A stretch of 64,000 nt of DNA from Fredericiella sp038205395 (GCA_038205395.1 JBBRBX010000006.1:1-64000), one strand, 5' to 3'. Positions 53,209 to 62,230 are shown, numbered from the stretch's first letter. Made by a program: numbers and translations. Notes: generated by a model not told the origin, from the sequence alone.

Positions 53209-54207
53209 ATGGCACATAGATCCTTTCCAGGTCATCCCCTCCCTGTTTCAAAAATTTGTCTGGGCACAATGATGTTTGGCGATAAGTGTGACGCTGCTCT
53301 CTCGGCGGCTATTGTCGAAAAAGCACTGGCGGCAGGCATCAACGCATTTGACACGGCAGCCATGTACTCCGCCGGCGCCAGCGAGGAATACCTGGGGCGA
53401 GCGCTGCGCAATACAACCCGCGACCAGATTTTTGTCACGACCAAGGTGGTAAAGGGCATTGATCGGCATAGTATTTTGCAAAGTCTCGACGAATCGCTGG
53501 TCAGGCTGCAAATGGAGTATGTGGATCTCTATCTGATTCACTGGCCGGTGTTGGGGATGAACTTGACGGAGATGATGGAGGCGCTGAACGAAGTGGTGAC
53601 AGCAGGCAAAACGCGCCTGGTCGGCTGCTGCAACTTTCCCGCCTATCTTCTCGCCTCTGCCAATGCCGTCGCCGCCACCCACGGTTGGGCGCAGTTGACC
53701 TGCAACCAGATAGCCTACAACTTGTTTGAGCGCGGCGTTGAAGTTGAAATCCTGCCGCAAGCATGTCTGGAGAACATCGCCATCACCGCCTACCGGCCCC
53801 TGGCAATCGGGCTGCTGACTGGCCGTCTCATGCCTGGTGTGCCCATGGATGCGTCCACGCGCGGTGCGGCTGATTCGCGCGTGATCACCTGGCTGGCGCA
53901 GTATGGCCGCGCCCTCGAACGCTTTGTCGCCTATGCACACGACAAAGGGGTGGAACCGGCGCAGTTAGCGGCAGCGTGGGTGATGCACCATCCGGCAGTA
54001 ACACAGCCGATTTTGGGCGTCAGTTCGTTGGCCCAGATGGAATCTGCGATCTGCGTGCCGGACGTGAAGCTCACGGAAGGTGAACGCCAAGAAATCAGCG
54101 ACCTGTTCCACACGGAAGTAAGTGAAGAGGGGCTGCAGCGATTTCCAGGAACCAAGTACAACTTCCCTCGTTTGCGCCGCCATCTGGCGGTGGCGGTCAA
54201 GCAGTGA
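53209..54207 (+). CDS. Aldo/keto reductase
   Basis: A 332-residue NADPH-dependent (beta/alpha)8 oxidoreductase. GINAFDTAAMYSAGASEEYLG contains the catalytic Asp and Tyr, VTTKVV the catalytic Lys region, and DLYLIHWPV the His. C-terminal GVSSLAQMESAI forms the cofactor site. The start at 53209 (MAHRSFPG) is chosen over an in-frame ATG that overlaps the promoter. It is the first gene of the LacI-controlled operon, so it probably oxidises or reduces the imported sugar-like compound. Confidence 0.9.
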   Translation: MAHRSFPGHPLPVSKICLGTMMFGDKCDAALSAAIVEKALAAGINAFDTAAMYSAGASEEYLGRALRNTTRDQIFVTTKVVKGIDRHSILQSLDESLVRLQMEYVDLYLIHWPVLGMNLTEMMEALNEVVTAGKTRLVGCCNFPAYLLASANAVAATHGWAQLTCNQIAYNLFERGVEVEILPQACLENIAITAYRPLAIGLLTGRLMPGVPMDASTRGAADSRVITWLAQYGRALERFVAYAHDKGVEPAQLAAAWVMHHPAVTQPILGVSSLAQMESAICVPDVKLTEGERQEISDLFHTEVSEEGLQRFPGTKYNFPRLRRHLAVAVKQ

Positions 54208-54250
54208 ATGAGGGTGCTGCGGGTTTGCGCGGAACGAAGAGGTAGAAACA

Positions 54251-55747
54251 ATGCAGGATACTCCCTTGCTGGAGATGCGCAGCGTTTCCAAAGTCTTCCC
54301 TGGAGTGCGCGCCTTGAACCAGGTGAGCATTGCGCTGCAGCCGGGCGAGGTGCGTGCGCTGGTGGGCGAAAACGGGGCAGGAAAATCTACCCTGATCAAA
54401 ATCTTGTCGGGTGTCTACCAGCCAAGCGAGGGCGAAATATTCCTGGACGGCAGGCTGACAGAGATGCGTGACCCAGCTCATGCACTCAAGCTGGGCATTA
54501 TCCCCGTACATCAGGAAGTCAATCTGGAACCTTACCTGTCCATTGCCGAAAATATTTATATTGGACGGCAGCCGCGCAACCGTTTCCACTTGATCGACTA
54601 CCCGCGTATGAACACGGATGCGGCGCGCTGGCTGGCCGAACTCGGCGTGGTCACGGAACCTTCCCTTCCGCTGGGTATGGTTTCGATTGCAGAACGGCAG
54701 ATGGTGGCCATTGCGCGAGCGGTGTCGCTGGATGCCCGCGTCGTGATTTTTGACGAACCTACCTCTTCCTTGACTCAGCGCGAGACGGAACGGCTTTTTA
54801 GCGTCGTGCGGCGGCTAAAAGAGAAGAACATTGCCGTTATCTACATCTCGCACCGGTTGGAGGAAATCTTTCGCATCTGTGACACGCTGACCGTCATGCG
54901 CGACGGCGCCCTTGTGACGACCAAAGCCATCACTGGCGTAAACACTGACGACGTGATTCGGCTTATGATCGGTCGCGACCTCAAGGACTTGTACCAGAAA
55001 ACAGCAACGCCGATTGGCCGTCCTGTGCTTGCTGTGAAAAAACTTTCGGTGCAGGGTATCCTGAAAGACATCTCCTTTATCCTCCACAGCGGCGAAATTG
55101 TCGGGATTTCCGGTTTGGTTGGCGCAGGCCGCACCGAGCTGGCGCGCGCCATCTTCGGCGACCTCCCCTATCAGGTCGGTGAAATCTGGGTAGATGGTAA
55201 ACTGCTGCGCGCCACTTGTCCAGATGACTGCATCGACGCCGGCATCGGCCTGATACCTGAGGACCGCAAGGACGAAGGTCTGGTGCTGGGGCTACCGGTG
55301 GCAAATAACATTTCGATGACAATTCTCGGCAAGTTGACGCGTTGGGGAGTCATCCGTGGGCGCAAGGAGATGGCAGTGGCCGAGGAGTTCGTCCACCGTC
55401 TAGCGATTAAGACCCCGTCGGTCAAGCAGCAGGTGCAGTATCTGAGCGGCGGCAATCAGCAGCGCGTGGTCATTGCCAAGTGGCTGGTCACCAATCCGAA
55501 GGTGCTTTTGGTGGACGAACCCACACGCGGCATCGATGTGGGGGCCAAATCCGAGATATACGCCTTGCTCAACCAGTTAGCCGGACAGGGTGTCGCCATC
55601 CTGATGATCTCCTCGGAACTCCCCGAAATTTTAGCCATGAGCGACCGCATCCTAGTGATGTACCAAGGGCGTATTCAAGCAGAACTGCCCGGCAAGACGG
55701 CGAGCGAAGAAACCATCATGCGTTTCGCCACCGGCCAAGCAGCCTAG
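54251..55747 (+). CDS. Ribose/galactose-type ABC transporter ATPase (two ATP-binding domains)
   Basis: A 498-residue RbsA/MglA/XylG-type ATPase with duplicated domains. The first has Walker A GENGAGKST (53-61 region), the non-canonical signature typical of this family and FDEPTSSL; the second has GLVGAGRTELA in place of Walker A and the signature LSGGNQQR with DEPTRGID. The degenerate second Walker A is normal for this class. It powers the two permeases that follow. Confidence 0.93.
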   Translation: MQDTPLLEMRSVSKVFPGVRALNQVSIALQPGEVRALVGENGAGKSTLIKILSGVYQPSEGEIFLDGRLTEMRDPAHALKLGIIPVHQEVNLEPYLSIAENIYIGRQPRNRFHLIDYPRMNTDAARWLAELGVVTEPSLPLGMVSIAERQMVAIARAVSLDARVVIFDEPTSSLTQRETERLFSVVRRLKEKNIAVIYISHRLEEIFRICDTLTVMRDGALVTTKAITGVNTDDVIRLMIGRDLKDLYQKTATPIGRPVLAVKKLSVQGILKDISFILHSGEIVGISGLVGAGRTELARAIFGDLPYQVGEIWVDGKLLRATCPDDCIDAGIGLIPEDRKDEGLVLGLPVANNISMTILGKLTRWGVIRGRKEMAVAEEFVHRLAIKTPSVKQQVQYLSGGNQQRVVIAKWLVTNPKVLLVDEPTRGIDVGAKSEIYALLNQLAGQGVAILMISSELPEILAMSDRILVMYQGRIQAELPGKTASEETIMRFATGQAA

Positions 55748-55784
55748 CTGCGGGCAAAAAGCAAGCGACAGCGGAGAAGTACCT

Positions 55785-56789
55785 ATGCGCGATACGGCAA
55801 GCGCCATACCCCAAGGAGAATTAGGCAAGCCCGAATTTGAAAAACAAGGCTTCTCCGCCGCGCTCCTCCATTTTTTGGCGGCCAATCCCGCTCTCATTAT
55901 TCTTGCTGTCTTAATGGTGGCGGGTACAGTCTTGTCCCCCGTCTTCTTGACGACGCAAAACCTGCTCAACATTTTGTGGACCGTATCTGTACTGGGCATT
56001 GTGGCACTGGGGCAGACAATCCTGCTTATCACCGGCAATTTTGATATGTCCGTCGCCTACGTAGTCGGCTTGGCGGGCATTACGGCTGTGATTGCCCAAC
56101 TGTGGGGCGCCGGCCTCGTCGCCTCTATCCTGCTGGGCCTGCTCGCCGGCGCGCTGGTAGGCTTGTTGAACGGCGTTATCATTGTCTTGACGAAGGCCAA
56201 CGCCTTCCTGATTACTTTGGGCACCAGTATTCTGGTCTATTCCCTAAACCTGATCCTGACCCAGTCTAAGACTTGGTATGCGTCTGTGGACAGTTTTCTG
56301 CTGCTGGGACGCGGCAAGCTGTTCGACACCATCCACTACTCGGTGATCATTTTTCTGGTGCTGGGGCTGCTTCTCCAGTTCATTTTGCGCCAGACGATTT
56401 TTGGCCGTTCACTGTATATCATCGGCTCCAACCAGCGCGCGGGCGAACTGTCCGGCATCCGTATCAACCGCATCAAGCTGGCCACCTATGTTTTCTGCGG
56501 GACGACCGCCGCTCTGGCCGGTCTGATTATGACCGCGCGCACCGGCAGCACCGTGGCCAATGCCGGCGTCGGCATGGACTTTGATTCACTGATTGCGGCT
56601 GTCCTGGGCGGCACGAGCCTCTTTGGCGGGCGCGGCGGCACGCTGCGCACGATTGTGGGGGTGCTGATCTTGGGCGTGCTCAACAATCTACTGGTGCTGC
56701 TCAATGTCCCCTATGAAGCACAACAGATAGCCAAAGGGTTGGTTTTTCTTTCGGTTGTATGGATGGATGGTCTGCTCCAGAAACGCTAG
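55785..56789 (+). CDS. Ribose-type ABC transporter permease 1
   Basis: A 334-residue RbsC-family permease with about eight to ten hydrophobic segments. LITGNFDMSVAYVVGLAG corresponds to the conserved GGIDLSVGS region but has lost the Gly-Ile pair and Leu-Ser (NFDMSVA). IIGSNQRAGELSGIRINRIK and GGTSLFGGRGGTLRTIVGVL are the expected C-terminal motifs. It is followed by a second permease, so the channel is probably a heterodimer. Confidence 0.92.
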   Translation: MRDTASAIPQGELGKPEFEKQGFSAALLHFLAANPALIILAVLMVAGTVLSPVFLTTQNLLNILWTVSVLGIVALGQTILLITGNFDMSVAYVVGLAGITAVIAQLWGAGLVASILLGLLAGALVGLLNGVIIVLTKANAFLITLGTSILVYSLNLILTQSKTWYASVDSFLLLGRGKLFDTIHYSVIIFLVLGLLLQFILRQTIFGRSLYIIGSNQRAGELSGIRINRIKLATYVFCGTTAALAGLIMTARTGSTVANAGVGMDFDSLIAAVLGGTSLFGGRGGTLRTIVGVLILGVLNNLLVLLNVPYEAQQIAKGLVFLSVVWMDGLLQKR

Positions 56790-56824
56790 GGACAAGCCGG
56801 CAGAAGAGGAGTGAGAAAAAGGAA

Positions 56825-57799
56825 ATGTGGGCAAAAACTCGTCACTTTGTCTTGCGCCAGAACGTCGTCATTCTCTTACTGCTGCTCGTCGTCTTTTTCA
56901 GCTTGACGATAGGCAGCCTGTTTCTGAATGGCCAGAATATCCACAATGTTGCGCGTCAGATCTCGTTTGACATTCCGCTGGCCCTGGCCCTGACGATTGT
57001 CTTGATTGCCGGCGGCATCGACCTCTCCGTCGGCTCCGTGCTCAGCATGGCGGCTGCGCTAACCATGGGCTTGCAGCCGTATGGGAGCTGGTTTTCAGTG
57101 ACAGTCGCTCTCTTATTCGGCGCAGGCGTGGGGTTAGTAAATGGGCTGCTGGTCACCAAAGGCCGGATTGTACCGTTTATCGCCACGCTGGGAACCATGA
57201 CCGTCGTGCGCGGCATTATGTTGACGTATACGCGCCAGCAGCCGATTGCCGGCAGCGATGCAGCATTCACTTTCTGGGGGGCCGGTTCACTTGGCCCCAT
57301 TCCCGTTCCCATTCTCATCGTGCTGGCCCTCGCCCTCCTGGTGCATCTCCTCCTCACCTATACCTCGCTGGGACGCAATTTTTACGCGATCGGGGGCAAC
57401 AATGAGGCCGCTTTTCTCGCCGGCATCGACGTCTTGCGCAACAAAGTGCTGGCATTTGTGCTCAGCGGTCTCCTGGCAGCGGTCTCCGGCGTTCTCATCG
57501 CCTCGCGGCTGAACTCCTCGACCGTTCACATCGGTCTGGATTCGGGGTTGTGGGCAATTGCCGCCGCCATCATCGGCGGCGCCAGCCTGACGGGAGGCAA
57601 AGGCAGTGCGCTTGGCGCAGTTTTCGGCGTCATTACGCTAGGCGTGCTTGTCAACGGTATGAACCTGCTCGGCGTCCACACCTATTATCAGATTGGCATC
57701 CGGGCCATCATCCTCATTACCGTGGTCGCCATCGACGCCTTGTCAGCCATGAACCTGCGCAAAAAGCAGATGATGCAGGCCTATGGTGCTCGCGAGTAA
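56825..57799 (+). CDS. Ribose-type ABC transporter permease 2
   Basis: A 324-residue RbsC-family permease. IAGGIDLSVGSVLSMAAA, YAIGGNNEAAFLAGIDVLRN and GGASLTGGKGSALGAVFGV are all canonical. The start at 56825 is chosen because AAAAGGAA lies directly upstream; the frame is open 66 bases farther into the previous gene. Two different permeases in one locus occur in autoinducer-2 and several sugar/polyol importers. Confidence 0.92.
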   Translation: MWAKTRHFVLRQNVVILLLLLVVFFSLTIGSLFLNGQNIHNVARQISFDIPLALALTIVLIAGGIDLSVGSVLSMAAALTMGLQPYGSWFSVTVALLFGAGVGLVNGLLVTKGRIVPFIATLGTMTVVRGIMLTYTRQQPIAGSDAAFTFWGAGSLGPIPVPILIVLALALLVHLLLTYTSLGRNFYAIGGNNEAAFLAGIDVLRNKVLAFVLSGLLAAVSGVLIASRLNSSTVHIGLDSGLWAIAAAIIGGASLTGGKGSALGAVFGVITLGVLVNGMNLLGVHTYYQIGIRAIILITVVAIDALSAMNLRKKQMMQAYGARE

Positions 57800-57932
57800 A
57801 GGTGTGACAAGACCACCAACCAAGAGGAGGTGATAGCCAGAAACAGCCGCAGACAGTATTTTGCCAGCCAATCTATCTCTGACCTAGTGGGTGAAGCACT
57901 GCTTTCACCAAGTTTGCACGGAGGATTTGAAC

Positions 57933-58949
57933 ATGCAGAAAACACTCATGCTGCTCACTGTCGTACTTGCCCTGCTGTTGTCAAGCTGCACGGCAAGCGG
58001 TCTGCCCTCAGTTGCACCCGCCGCATCAGACGCCGGCGCGGCAGGCAGCGAAGCGGCTGCGCCGGCAGCGACTGGGAAGAAACTCGAAATCTGCGTCGTG
58101 CACAACAATGCCGACCACCCCTCCATCACTGCCATCGTGCAGGGTATGGATGACGAAGCCAAGATCTATAACGCCAATGTCACCTATTTTGATCCCGCCT
58201 TCGATCCGCAGAAGCAGGCTGCCATGATCGAAGACTGCATCGCTCGCCAGTCGGATGTCATTGTCGTCAACGCCGTGGATCCCACTGCGGTTATTGCTCC
58301 GATCCAAAAGGCGAATGAGGCCGGCATTCCCGTCATTACACAAAATGCCGACGTTGCACCCGAAGGCAAGCAGTATACGGCCACCTTTGTCGGCTCCCAG
58401 TCCTATGACCAGGGGCTGGCTGTAGGCAAGATGATGGCCGCCAAGCTTGGCGACAAGCCGGCCAATGTGATCTTTTTAGGTGGCAAGCCGGGCCAGACCG
58501 ACTATGTCAACCGAGTGCAGGGTGCCAAGGATGCGTGGGCAGCCGCTGGCGTGAGCTATACCATATTGGCCGACCAGCCGGCGGAATGGAGCAAAGACAA
58601 AGCCCTGTCTGTGATGCAGGATCTGCTGACCCGCAATCCGACAGGCATCGATGCCGTCTATGCCGTGGATGATCCGATGGCTATGGGTGCGCTTGAAGCC
58701 ATCAAAGCCGCAGGCCGCGAAAAGGAAATTGCCGTCTATGGTACAAACGGCAACACTGATGCCTGTCAGGCCATCAAAAATGGCGATATGGCCGGCACTG
58801 CGCTGCAGATGAGCTATCTCGTAGGCGTTTACACTGTGCGAGCAGCCTACGACGTACACCAGGGACGACTGGTTCCCGAATCCATCCTAGCACCGACTGC
58901 GCCGGTGACGCCGGAAAACATCGACCAGTGGATGTCCATGTGCTGGTAG
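57933..58949 (+). CDS. Ribose-type ABC transporter substrate-binding lipoprotein
   Basis: A 338-residue RbsB-family protein with lipobox LLSSC at about residue 19 and an Ala/Ser-rich linker. The binding fold starts KKLEICVVHNNADHPSITAI; DPTAVIAPIQKANEAGIPVI and AVDDPMAMGALEAIKAAGR are conserved. A GGAGGA site upstream supports the ATG at 57933. Ligand unknown. The 133-base gap before it carries no gene. Confidence 0.92.
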   Translation: MQKTLMLLTVVLALLLSSCTASGLPSVAPAASDAGAAGSEAAAPAATGKKLEICVVHNNADHPSITAIVQGMDDEAKIYNANVTYFDPAFDPQKQAAMIEDCIARQSDVIVVNAVDPTAVIAPIQKANEAGIPVITQNADVAPEGKQYTATFVGSQSYDQGLAVGKMMAAKLGDKPANVIFLGGKPGQTDYVNRVQGAKDAWAAAGVSYTILADQPAEWSKDKALSVMQDLLTRNPTGIDAVYAVDDPMAMGALEAIKAAGREKEIAVYGTNGNTDACQAIKNGDMAGTALQMSYLVGVYTVRAAYDVHQGRLVPESILAPTAPVTPENIDQWMSMCW

Positions 58950-59017
58950 TCAGCTCGGGAAGATAATCTTTCCTTGTGTCCTTGCTGTGTTATTGCCAGT
59001 GCGGGACGGATAATATA

Positions 59018-59061
59018 GGCGACGAAGGGGAGGTGAAAGTTAAGGCCTACCCTTCGTCGCC
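59018..59061 (+). terminator. 12-bp perfect stem-loop after the binding-protein gene
   Basis: GGCGACGAAGGG (59018-59029) pairs perfectly with CCCTTCGTCGCC (59050-59061) around a 20-base loop. No T-run follows, so read-through into the nitrilase gene is likely. It is the third binding-protein gene in the window with such a structure at its 3' end. Confidence 0.65.
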
Positions 59062-59108
59062 CACAGACCCTCCAGCGCTGGACAAGATTTGTGAATGAAA
59101 AGGAACCT

Positions 59109-60065
59109 ATGGCAAAGATCATTCGGGTTGTCACCTCCTCATTTGCGACGCTGGAGGACACGCAACCGCCCTACAACCTGCGCCACCCTGAACTTGCGAC
59201 AAATTTGCGCACAGCGCAATCGATCTTAGAAACGGCCGCAGCTTATAAGCCGGATCTAGTTCTACTGCCTGAAACGTTTGCGTTGGCGGGTATGCCGCTG
59301 ACCAACGTAGCAATGGTGGCGGAGCCAATGCATGGGCCAATTTACGAAATGCTGGCTGCACACTGCCGCGCCGGTAATTTCAACTTGGTTGCCGGTCACC
59401 TTACCAGTGAGGGCGACAATTACTACAACCAGGCGCTGGTACTCGACCGCAGCGGGCAGTTGGTGGGGAGCTATCGCAAAAACTATCCGGTGGAGGCGGA
59501 AATTCGCTGCGGTATTGCGCCAGGCGATGAGGCCGCAGCATTTGATCTCGATTGCGGCCGCGTCGGCGTTGCCATCTGCTTTGATCTAAACTGGCCCAGT
59601 TTGTGGGCGGAACTGGCAAAGAAAGACATTGATTTGGCTTGCTGGATCTCGGCCTACGAAGGTGGCTTTCCACTCAAGAGCTATGCCTGGACGCACCGCT
59701 ACCCGATCGCTACTTCCGTCTGGCCCTACCATGCGCGGCTGATCGACATCACCGGAGAGGTGGTAGCCTCCACCTCACGCTGGTCACGCATCGTCGCCTA
59801 TGACCTCAATCTGGATCGCGAGCTTTTCCACACCGACCACCAAATGGGCAAAATCGCTGCGATCCAGGCGCGTTACGGCAGTGGCGTCCTCGTCAAGAGC
59901 TATACGGAAGAACACCTTATCCTGATTGAGTGCGTAGCTGAGGGACTCAATATACAGGATATCATCGACGAATTTGGGCTGGTCAGCTTCCAAGACTATA
60001 TTGCCCGCTGCACCGACGTGCGCCGCACCGCGCTGGGTGAGACGGCTTTGGCGGTAGCGGGATAA
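59109..60065 (+). CDS. Carbon-nitrogen hydrolase (nitrilase/amidase superfamily)
   Basis: A 318-residue amidase-fold enzyme with the Glu-Lys-Cys triad visible in LLPETFALAG (Glu), SYRKNYPVEAE (Lys) and VAICFDLNWPSLWAEL (Cys). The start at 59109 is chosen for its AAAAGGAACC site over an upstream GTG. It would hydrolyse an amide, carbamoyl or nitrile bond. Its place at the end of a sugar-type import operon suggests the imported compound carries a C-N bond, or that the enzyme acts on a by-product. Confidence 0.88.
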   Translation: MAKIIRVVTSSFATLEDTQPPYNLRHPELATNLRTAQSILETAAAYKPDLVLLPETFALAGMPLTNVAMVAEPMHGPIYEMLAAHCRAGNFNLVAGHLTSEGDNYYNQALVLDRSGQLVGSYRKNYPVEAEIRCGIAPGDEAAAFDLDCGRVGVAICFDLNWPSLWAELAKKDIDLACWISAYEGGFPLKSYAWTHRYPIATSVWPYHARLIDITGEVVASTSRWSRIVAYDLNLDRELFHTDHQMGKIAAIQARYGSGVLVKSYTEEHLILIECVAEGLNIQDIIDEFGLVSFQDYIARCTDVRRTALGETALAVAG

Positions 60066-60179
60066 TGCGGAGATGAACACCCACACAAACAATAAAATGC
60101 GATCCGCGTGAGAACAAAGCCATACGACAATCTCGGCGCAAAGGCAGTCTGTTGTGGAAAGCAGCGATCAATATTGGTA

Positions 60180-60398
60180 ATGGAAACAGCAATCTGTATC
60201 CAATCCGGATTTTTCAAGGAGAGAACACGTTTGGCGAATCACTTCCCTCTGCTCCCACACGTTATCCTGCAGATGGCACAGCGCGGCTTTACCAAAAAAG
60301 AAATTGATTCTGTTCTCATGCAGGGGAAACGGATAGGTGGTATTATACAGAAAGCGAGGGTGCACAGTATGCCGCTGTGCATACCCATGTTCCTGTAA
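60180..60398 (+). CDS. DUF4258-like small protein, possibly a remnant
   Basis: A 72-residue frame whose middle (LLPHVILQMAQRGFTKKEID, then SVLMQGKRIGG) resembles the start of DUF4258/HicA-like small toxins, in which HxxxRMxxRGI precedes EEI..vl..G. After KRIGG the similarity ends and the frame closes soon, while another frame stays open, so a frameshift is possible. Evidence is weak; it may not be expressed. Confidence 0.3.
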   Translation: METAICIQSGFFKERTRLANHFPLLPHVILQMAQRGFTKKEIDSVLMQGKRIGGIIQKARVHSMPLCIPMFL

Positions 60399-60407
60399 GG
60401 AAAAGCC

Positions 60408-60818
60408 ATGACTGTCCAGACCGTCACCGTGGAACTGCCAACCACATTGTATAACCGCCTCAAGCGCCGTGCCGAGCAGACGCAACGCCCCATTGAAGCT
60501 GAAATAATCGACGCCGTGGCCGTAGCACTGCCTGCCGATGAAGAACTGCCGATTGAACTGCTCCGCCAGGTCACTGCGCTTGCTTCCGCGGATGCGGAAA
60601 CATTATGGCAGATGATTAAAGGAACATTCCCGAGTAAAAAGTCTGCACGGCTGGAGTCACTGCATTTACAGCGCCAGGCGGGTGAATGGAACGATGAGCT
60701 TGCCCACGAGGCGGATAAGTTAACAACTGAGATGGAACAGTACATGTTCCTGCGCGCACAAGCTATGTCGTTGCTGATGCAGCGGGGTTACGACTTGTCA
60801 ACGTTTAGCAGGCAATGA
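60408..60818 (+). CDS. Small ribbon-helix-helix-like protein paired with an HNH gene
   Basis: A 136-residue protein. MTVQTVTVELPTTLYNRLKR followed by RAEQTQRPIEAEIIDAVA has the beta strand plus two-helix pattern of ribbon-helix-helix antitoxins; the rest is predicted helical (SARLESLHLQRQAGEWNDEL). An AAGGAAAAG site precedes the ATG. Its stop overlaps the start of the truncated HNH gene (ATGA at 60815). Such protein/HNH pairs are recurrent in Chloroflexota and cyanobacteria (inference from memory of such loci); a toxin-antitoxin role is plausible but unproven. Confidence 0.6.
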   Translation: MTVQTVTVELPTTLYNRLKRRAEQTQRPIEAEIIDAVAVALPADEELPIELLRQVTALASADAETLWQMIKGTFPSKKSARLESLHLQRQAGEWNDELAHEADKLTTEMEQYMFLRAQAMSLLMQRGYDLSTFSRQ

Positions 60819-60970
60819 GTTCGCCTTTTGTCTCGAAAGCTTTGCGCCGGCTTGTGGCAGAGCAGGCTCGGCATCGTTGCGGCTACTGCCTGACACCGGA
60901 ACTCTTGACCGGTGCTCCTATGGAAATTGAGCATCTCATTCCGTATTCAAGCTGCGCATCTTCGGTTTGA
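60815..60970 (+). pseudogene. HNH endonuclease, C-terminally truncated
   Basis: A 51-residue frame: RLVAEQARHRCGYCLTPELL, then TGAPMEIEHLIPYS. The CxxC and EIEH are the first half of an HNH nuclease; the Asn and final His half is absent, and after PYS the sequence (SCASSV, stop) belongs to the antisense neighbour. It cannot be catalytic. Confidence 0.65.
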
Positions 60971-61074
60971 TCCCAGTAGTCAGCCAGACTATGTGAATCC
61001 CAAAATTCGCCTAACTCGACATAGCTGTCGAAGTCCGGGATGAGTTCTTTGGGTTTGTGATCATCTGTGTTCAT
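60883..61074 (-). CDS. BrnA/CopG-like antitoxin, 3' end lost
   Basis: From the ATG at 61074 the frame reads ELIPDFDSYVELGEFWDSHS and LADYWDQTEDAQLE, the N-terminal signature of CopG/BrnA-type antitoxins (EFWDTHDLxDYWD). From about residue 43 the frame runs into sequence antisense to the HNH fragment, so the DNA-binding end is missing. The junction is at about 60945-60950, shared with the truncated HNH gene. No toxin gene is adjacent. Confidence 0.5.
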   Translation of the reverse strand: MNTDDHKPKELIPDFDSYVELGEFWDSHSLADYWDQTEDAQLEYGMRCSISIGAPVKSSGVRQ

Positions 61075-61101
61075 AGGCTTCTTACCGCATTTTAGCACAG
61101 A

Positions 61102-62223
61102 TTACACCACCCGTATCCCCTCACCCCTCACCACCTCGCCAATTCGCCAATACATTTGCTTGCGCTCAGCGCAGGCGGCGGTAAAAACGTCTACCTTGTC
61201 TGCCGGCACGGCGAGCAGCAGGCCGCCGCTGGTCTCGGCTTCCCACAGCAACGTGCGCTGGGCGGGGGTGACTTCGGGCGCAAAGGTGACGTGGATGCCG
61301 TAATGCTGCGGGTTGCGCACGGCCCCGCGCGTGAGATAGCCGGCGGCGATGTACTCCCACGCGCCGTCCAGCACCGGCACGGCACCCGCGTGCAGCAGAA
61401 AGCCGGCCCCCTGTTTGCGCCCGGCGGCAGCCATCTCGCTGCCATGCCCCAAGAGGCCAAAGCCGGTGATGTCGGTGGCGGCGCGCACACCGGCCAGCAG
61501 CCCAGCCTGCGCCGCCGCCCGGTTGAGACGCAGCATCGAATCGATGGCCGCATCCAGATGGGCGAGGTTGAGCGCCGGCTTGCGCTGCGCTTGGCGGGCG
61601 AGACGGTGGAGGCGGCCTTCGCCGGCGCCCGCCAGCTTGGCCGCCGTCGTGATCACCCCCGTGCCCAGCGGCTTGGTGAGAAAGAGCACATCGCCCGGCT
61701 GCGCGCCACCCTTGCGCATGACTGCATCCGGATGGATGATGCCGGTGACGCTCAACCCGTAGAAGGGTTCGGGATTGGTCACGGTGTGGCCGCCGGCAAT
61801 CGCCGCGCCCGCCTCCTTCACCTTGACCGCACCGCCGGCAAATATCTGCGCCACCGTCTCGGCGGCCATGCCTTGCGGAAAGCCGGCAATATTGAGGCAG
61901 AACAGCACCTCCCCGCCCATGGCGTAGACATCGCTCATGGCGTTGGCGGCCGCGATGGCGCCATAGGTCCACGGGTCGTCCACCACGGGGGTAAAGAAGT
62001 CGGTCGTCTTGATCAGGGCGCGCGTCTCGTCCAGACGGAAGACGGCGGCGTCGTCCGGCTCGCCCAGCCCCACCAGCACAGCAGGATATTCGTTTGCCGG
62101 GAAAAGCCCGGCCAATTGGCGCACGACCTGCGCTAATGTCCCCGGCGGGAGCTTAGAGGCTCAACCGGCGCATTCCACAAGCGCAGTCAGCGGCTGTGAC
62201 TGTGGCTGTTGCTGTTGCGGCAT
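61102..62223 (-). CDS. selD: Selenide, water dikinase SelD, itself a selenoprotein (in-frame UGA)
   Basis: SelD makes selenophosphate from selenide and ATP for selenocysteine and selenouridine synthesis. The conserved body is complete (KTTDFFTPVVDDPWTYGAIA, MSDVYAMGG, GGHTVTNPEPFYGLSVTG, TDITGFGLLGHGSEM). SelD proteins need a nucleophile in a G-C/U-x-x-K loop upstream of LPPG; a reading that starts at RQLAG lacks it. Translating upstream through one TGA gives LVECAG-U-ASKLPPGTLAQVV from an ATG at 62223 with a GAGG site. Sec21 falls exactly on the catalytic Cys17 of E. coli SelD. The full product is 373 residues. The gene begins seven bases after the upstream small membrane-protein gene. Confidence 0.87.
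62133..62163 (-). promoter_or_regulatory. Sec UGA codon and candidate SECIS hairpin in selD
   Basis: TGA is at 62163-62161 (minus strand). The following 28 bases fold as CTAA (62156-62153)/TTAG (62136-62133) and TCCC/GGGA with a GCCG apical loop about 15-18 bases after the UGA, the distance used by bacterial SelB-binding SECIS elements. The stem is modest, so its function needs testing. Confidence 0.55.
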
Positions 62224-62230
62224 AGATTCC

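Noticed and set aside
57880..57912. A GGTGAA/TTCACC hairpin before the ribose-type binding-protein gene as a riboswitch.
   Set aside because: Only a 6-bp stem with no conserved aptamer features.
61102..62124. SelD as a 340-residue protein starting at RQLAG, or as a 5'-broken pseudogene because of the TGA.
   Set aside because: The residues across the TGA match the SelD active-site loop and connect in frame to an ATG with a ribosome site, so a Sec codon explains it better.
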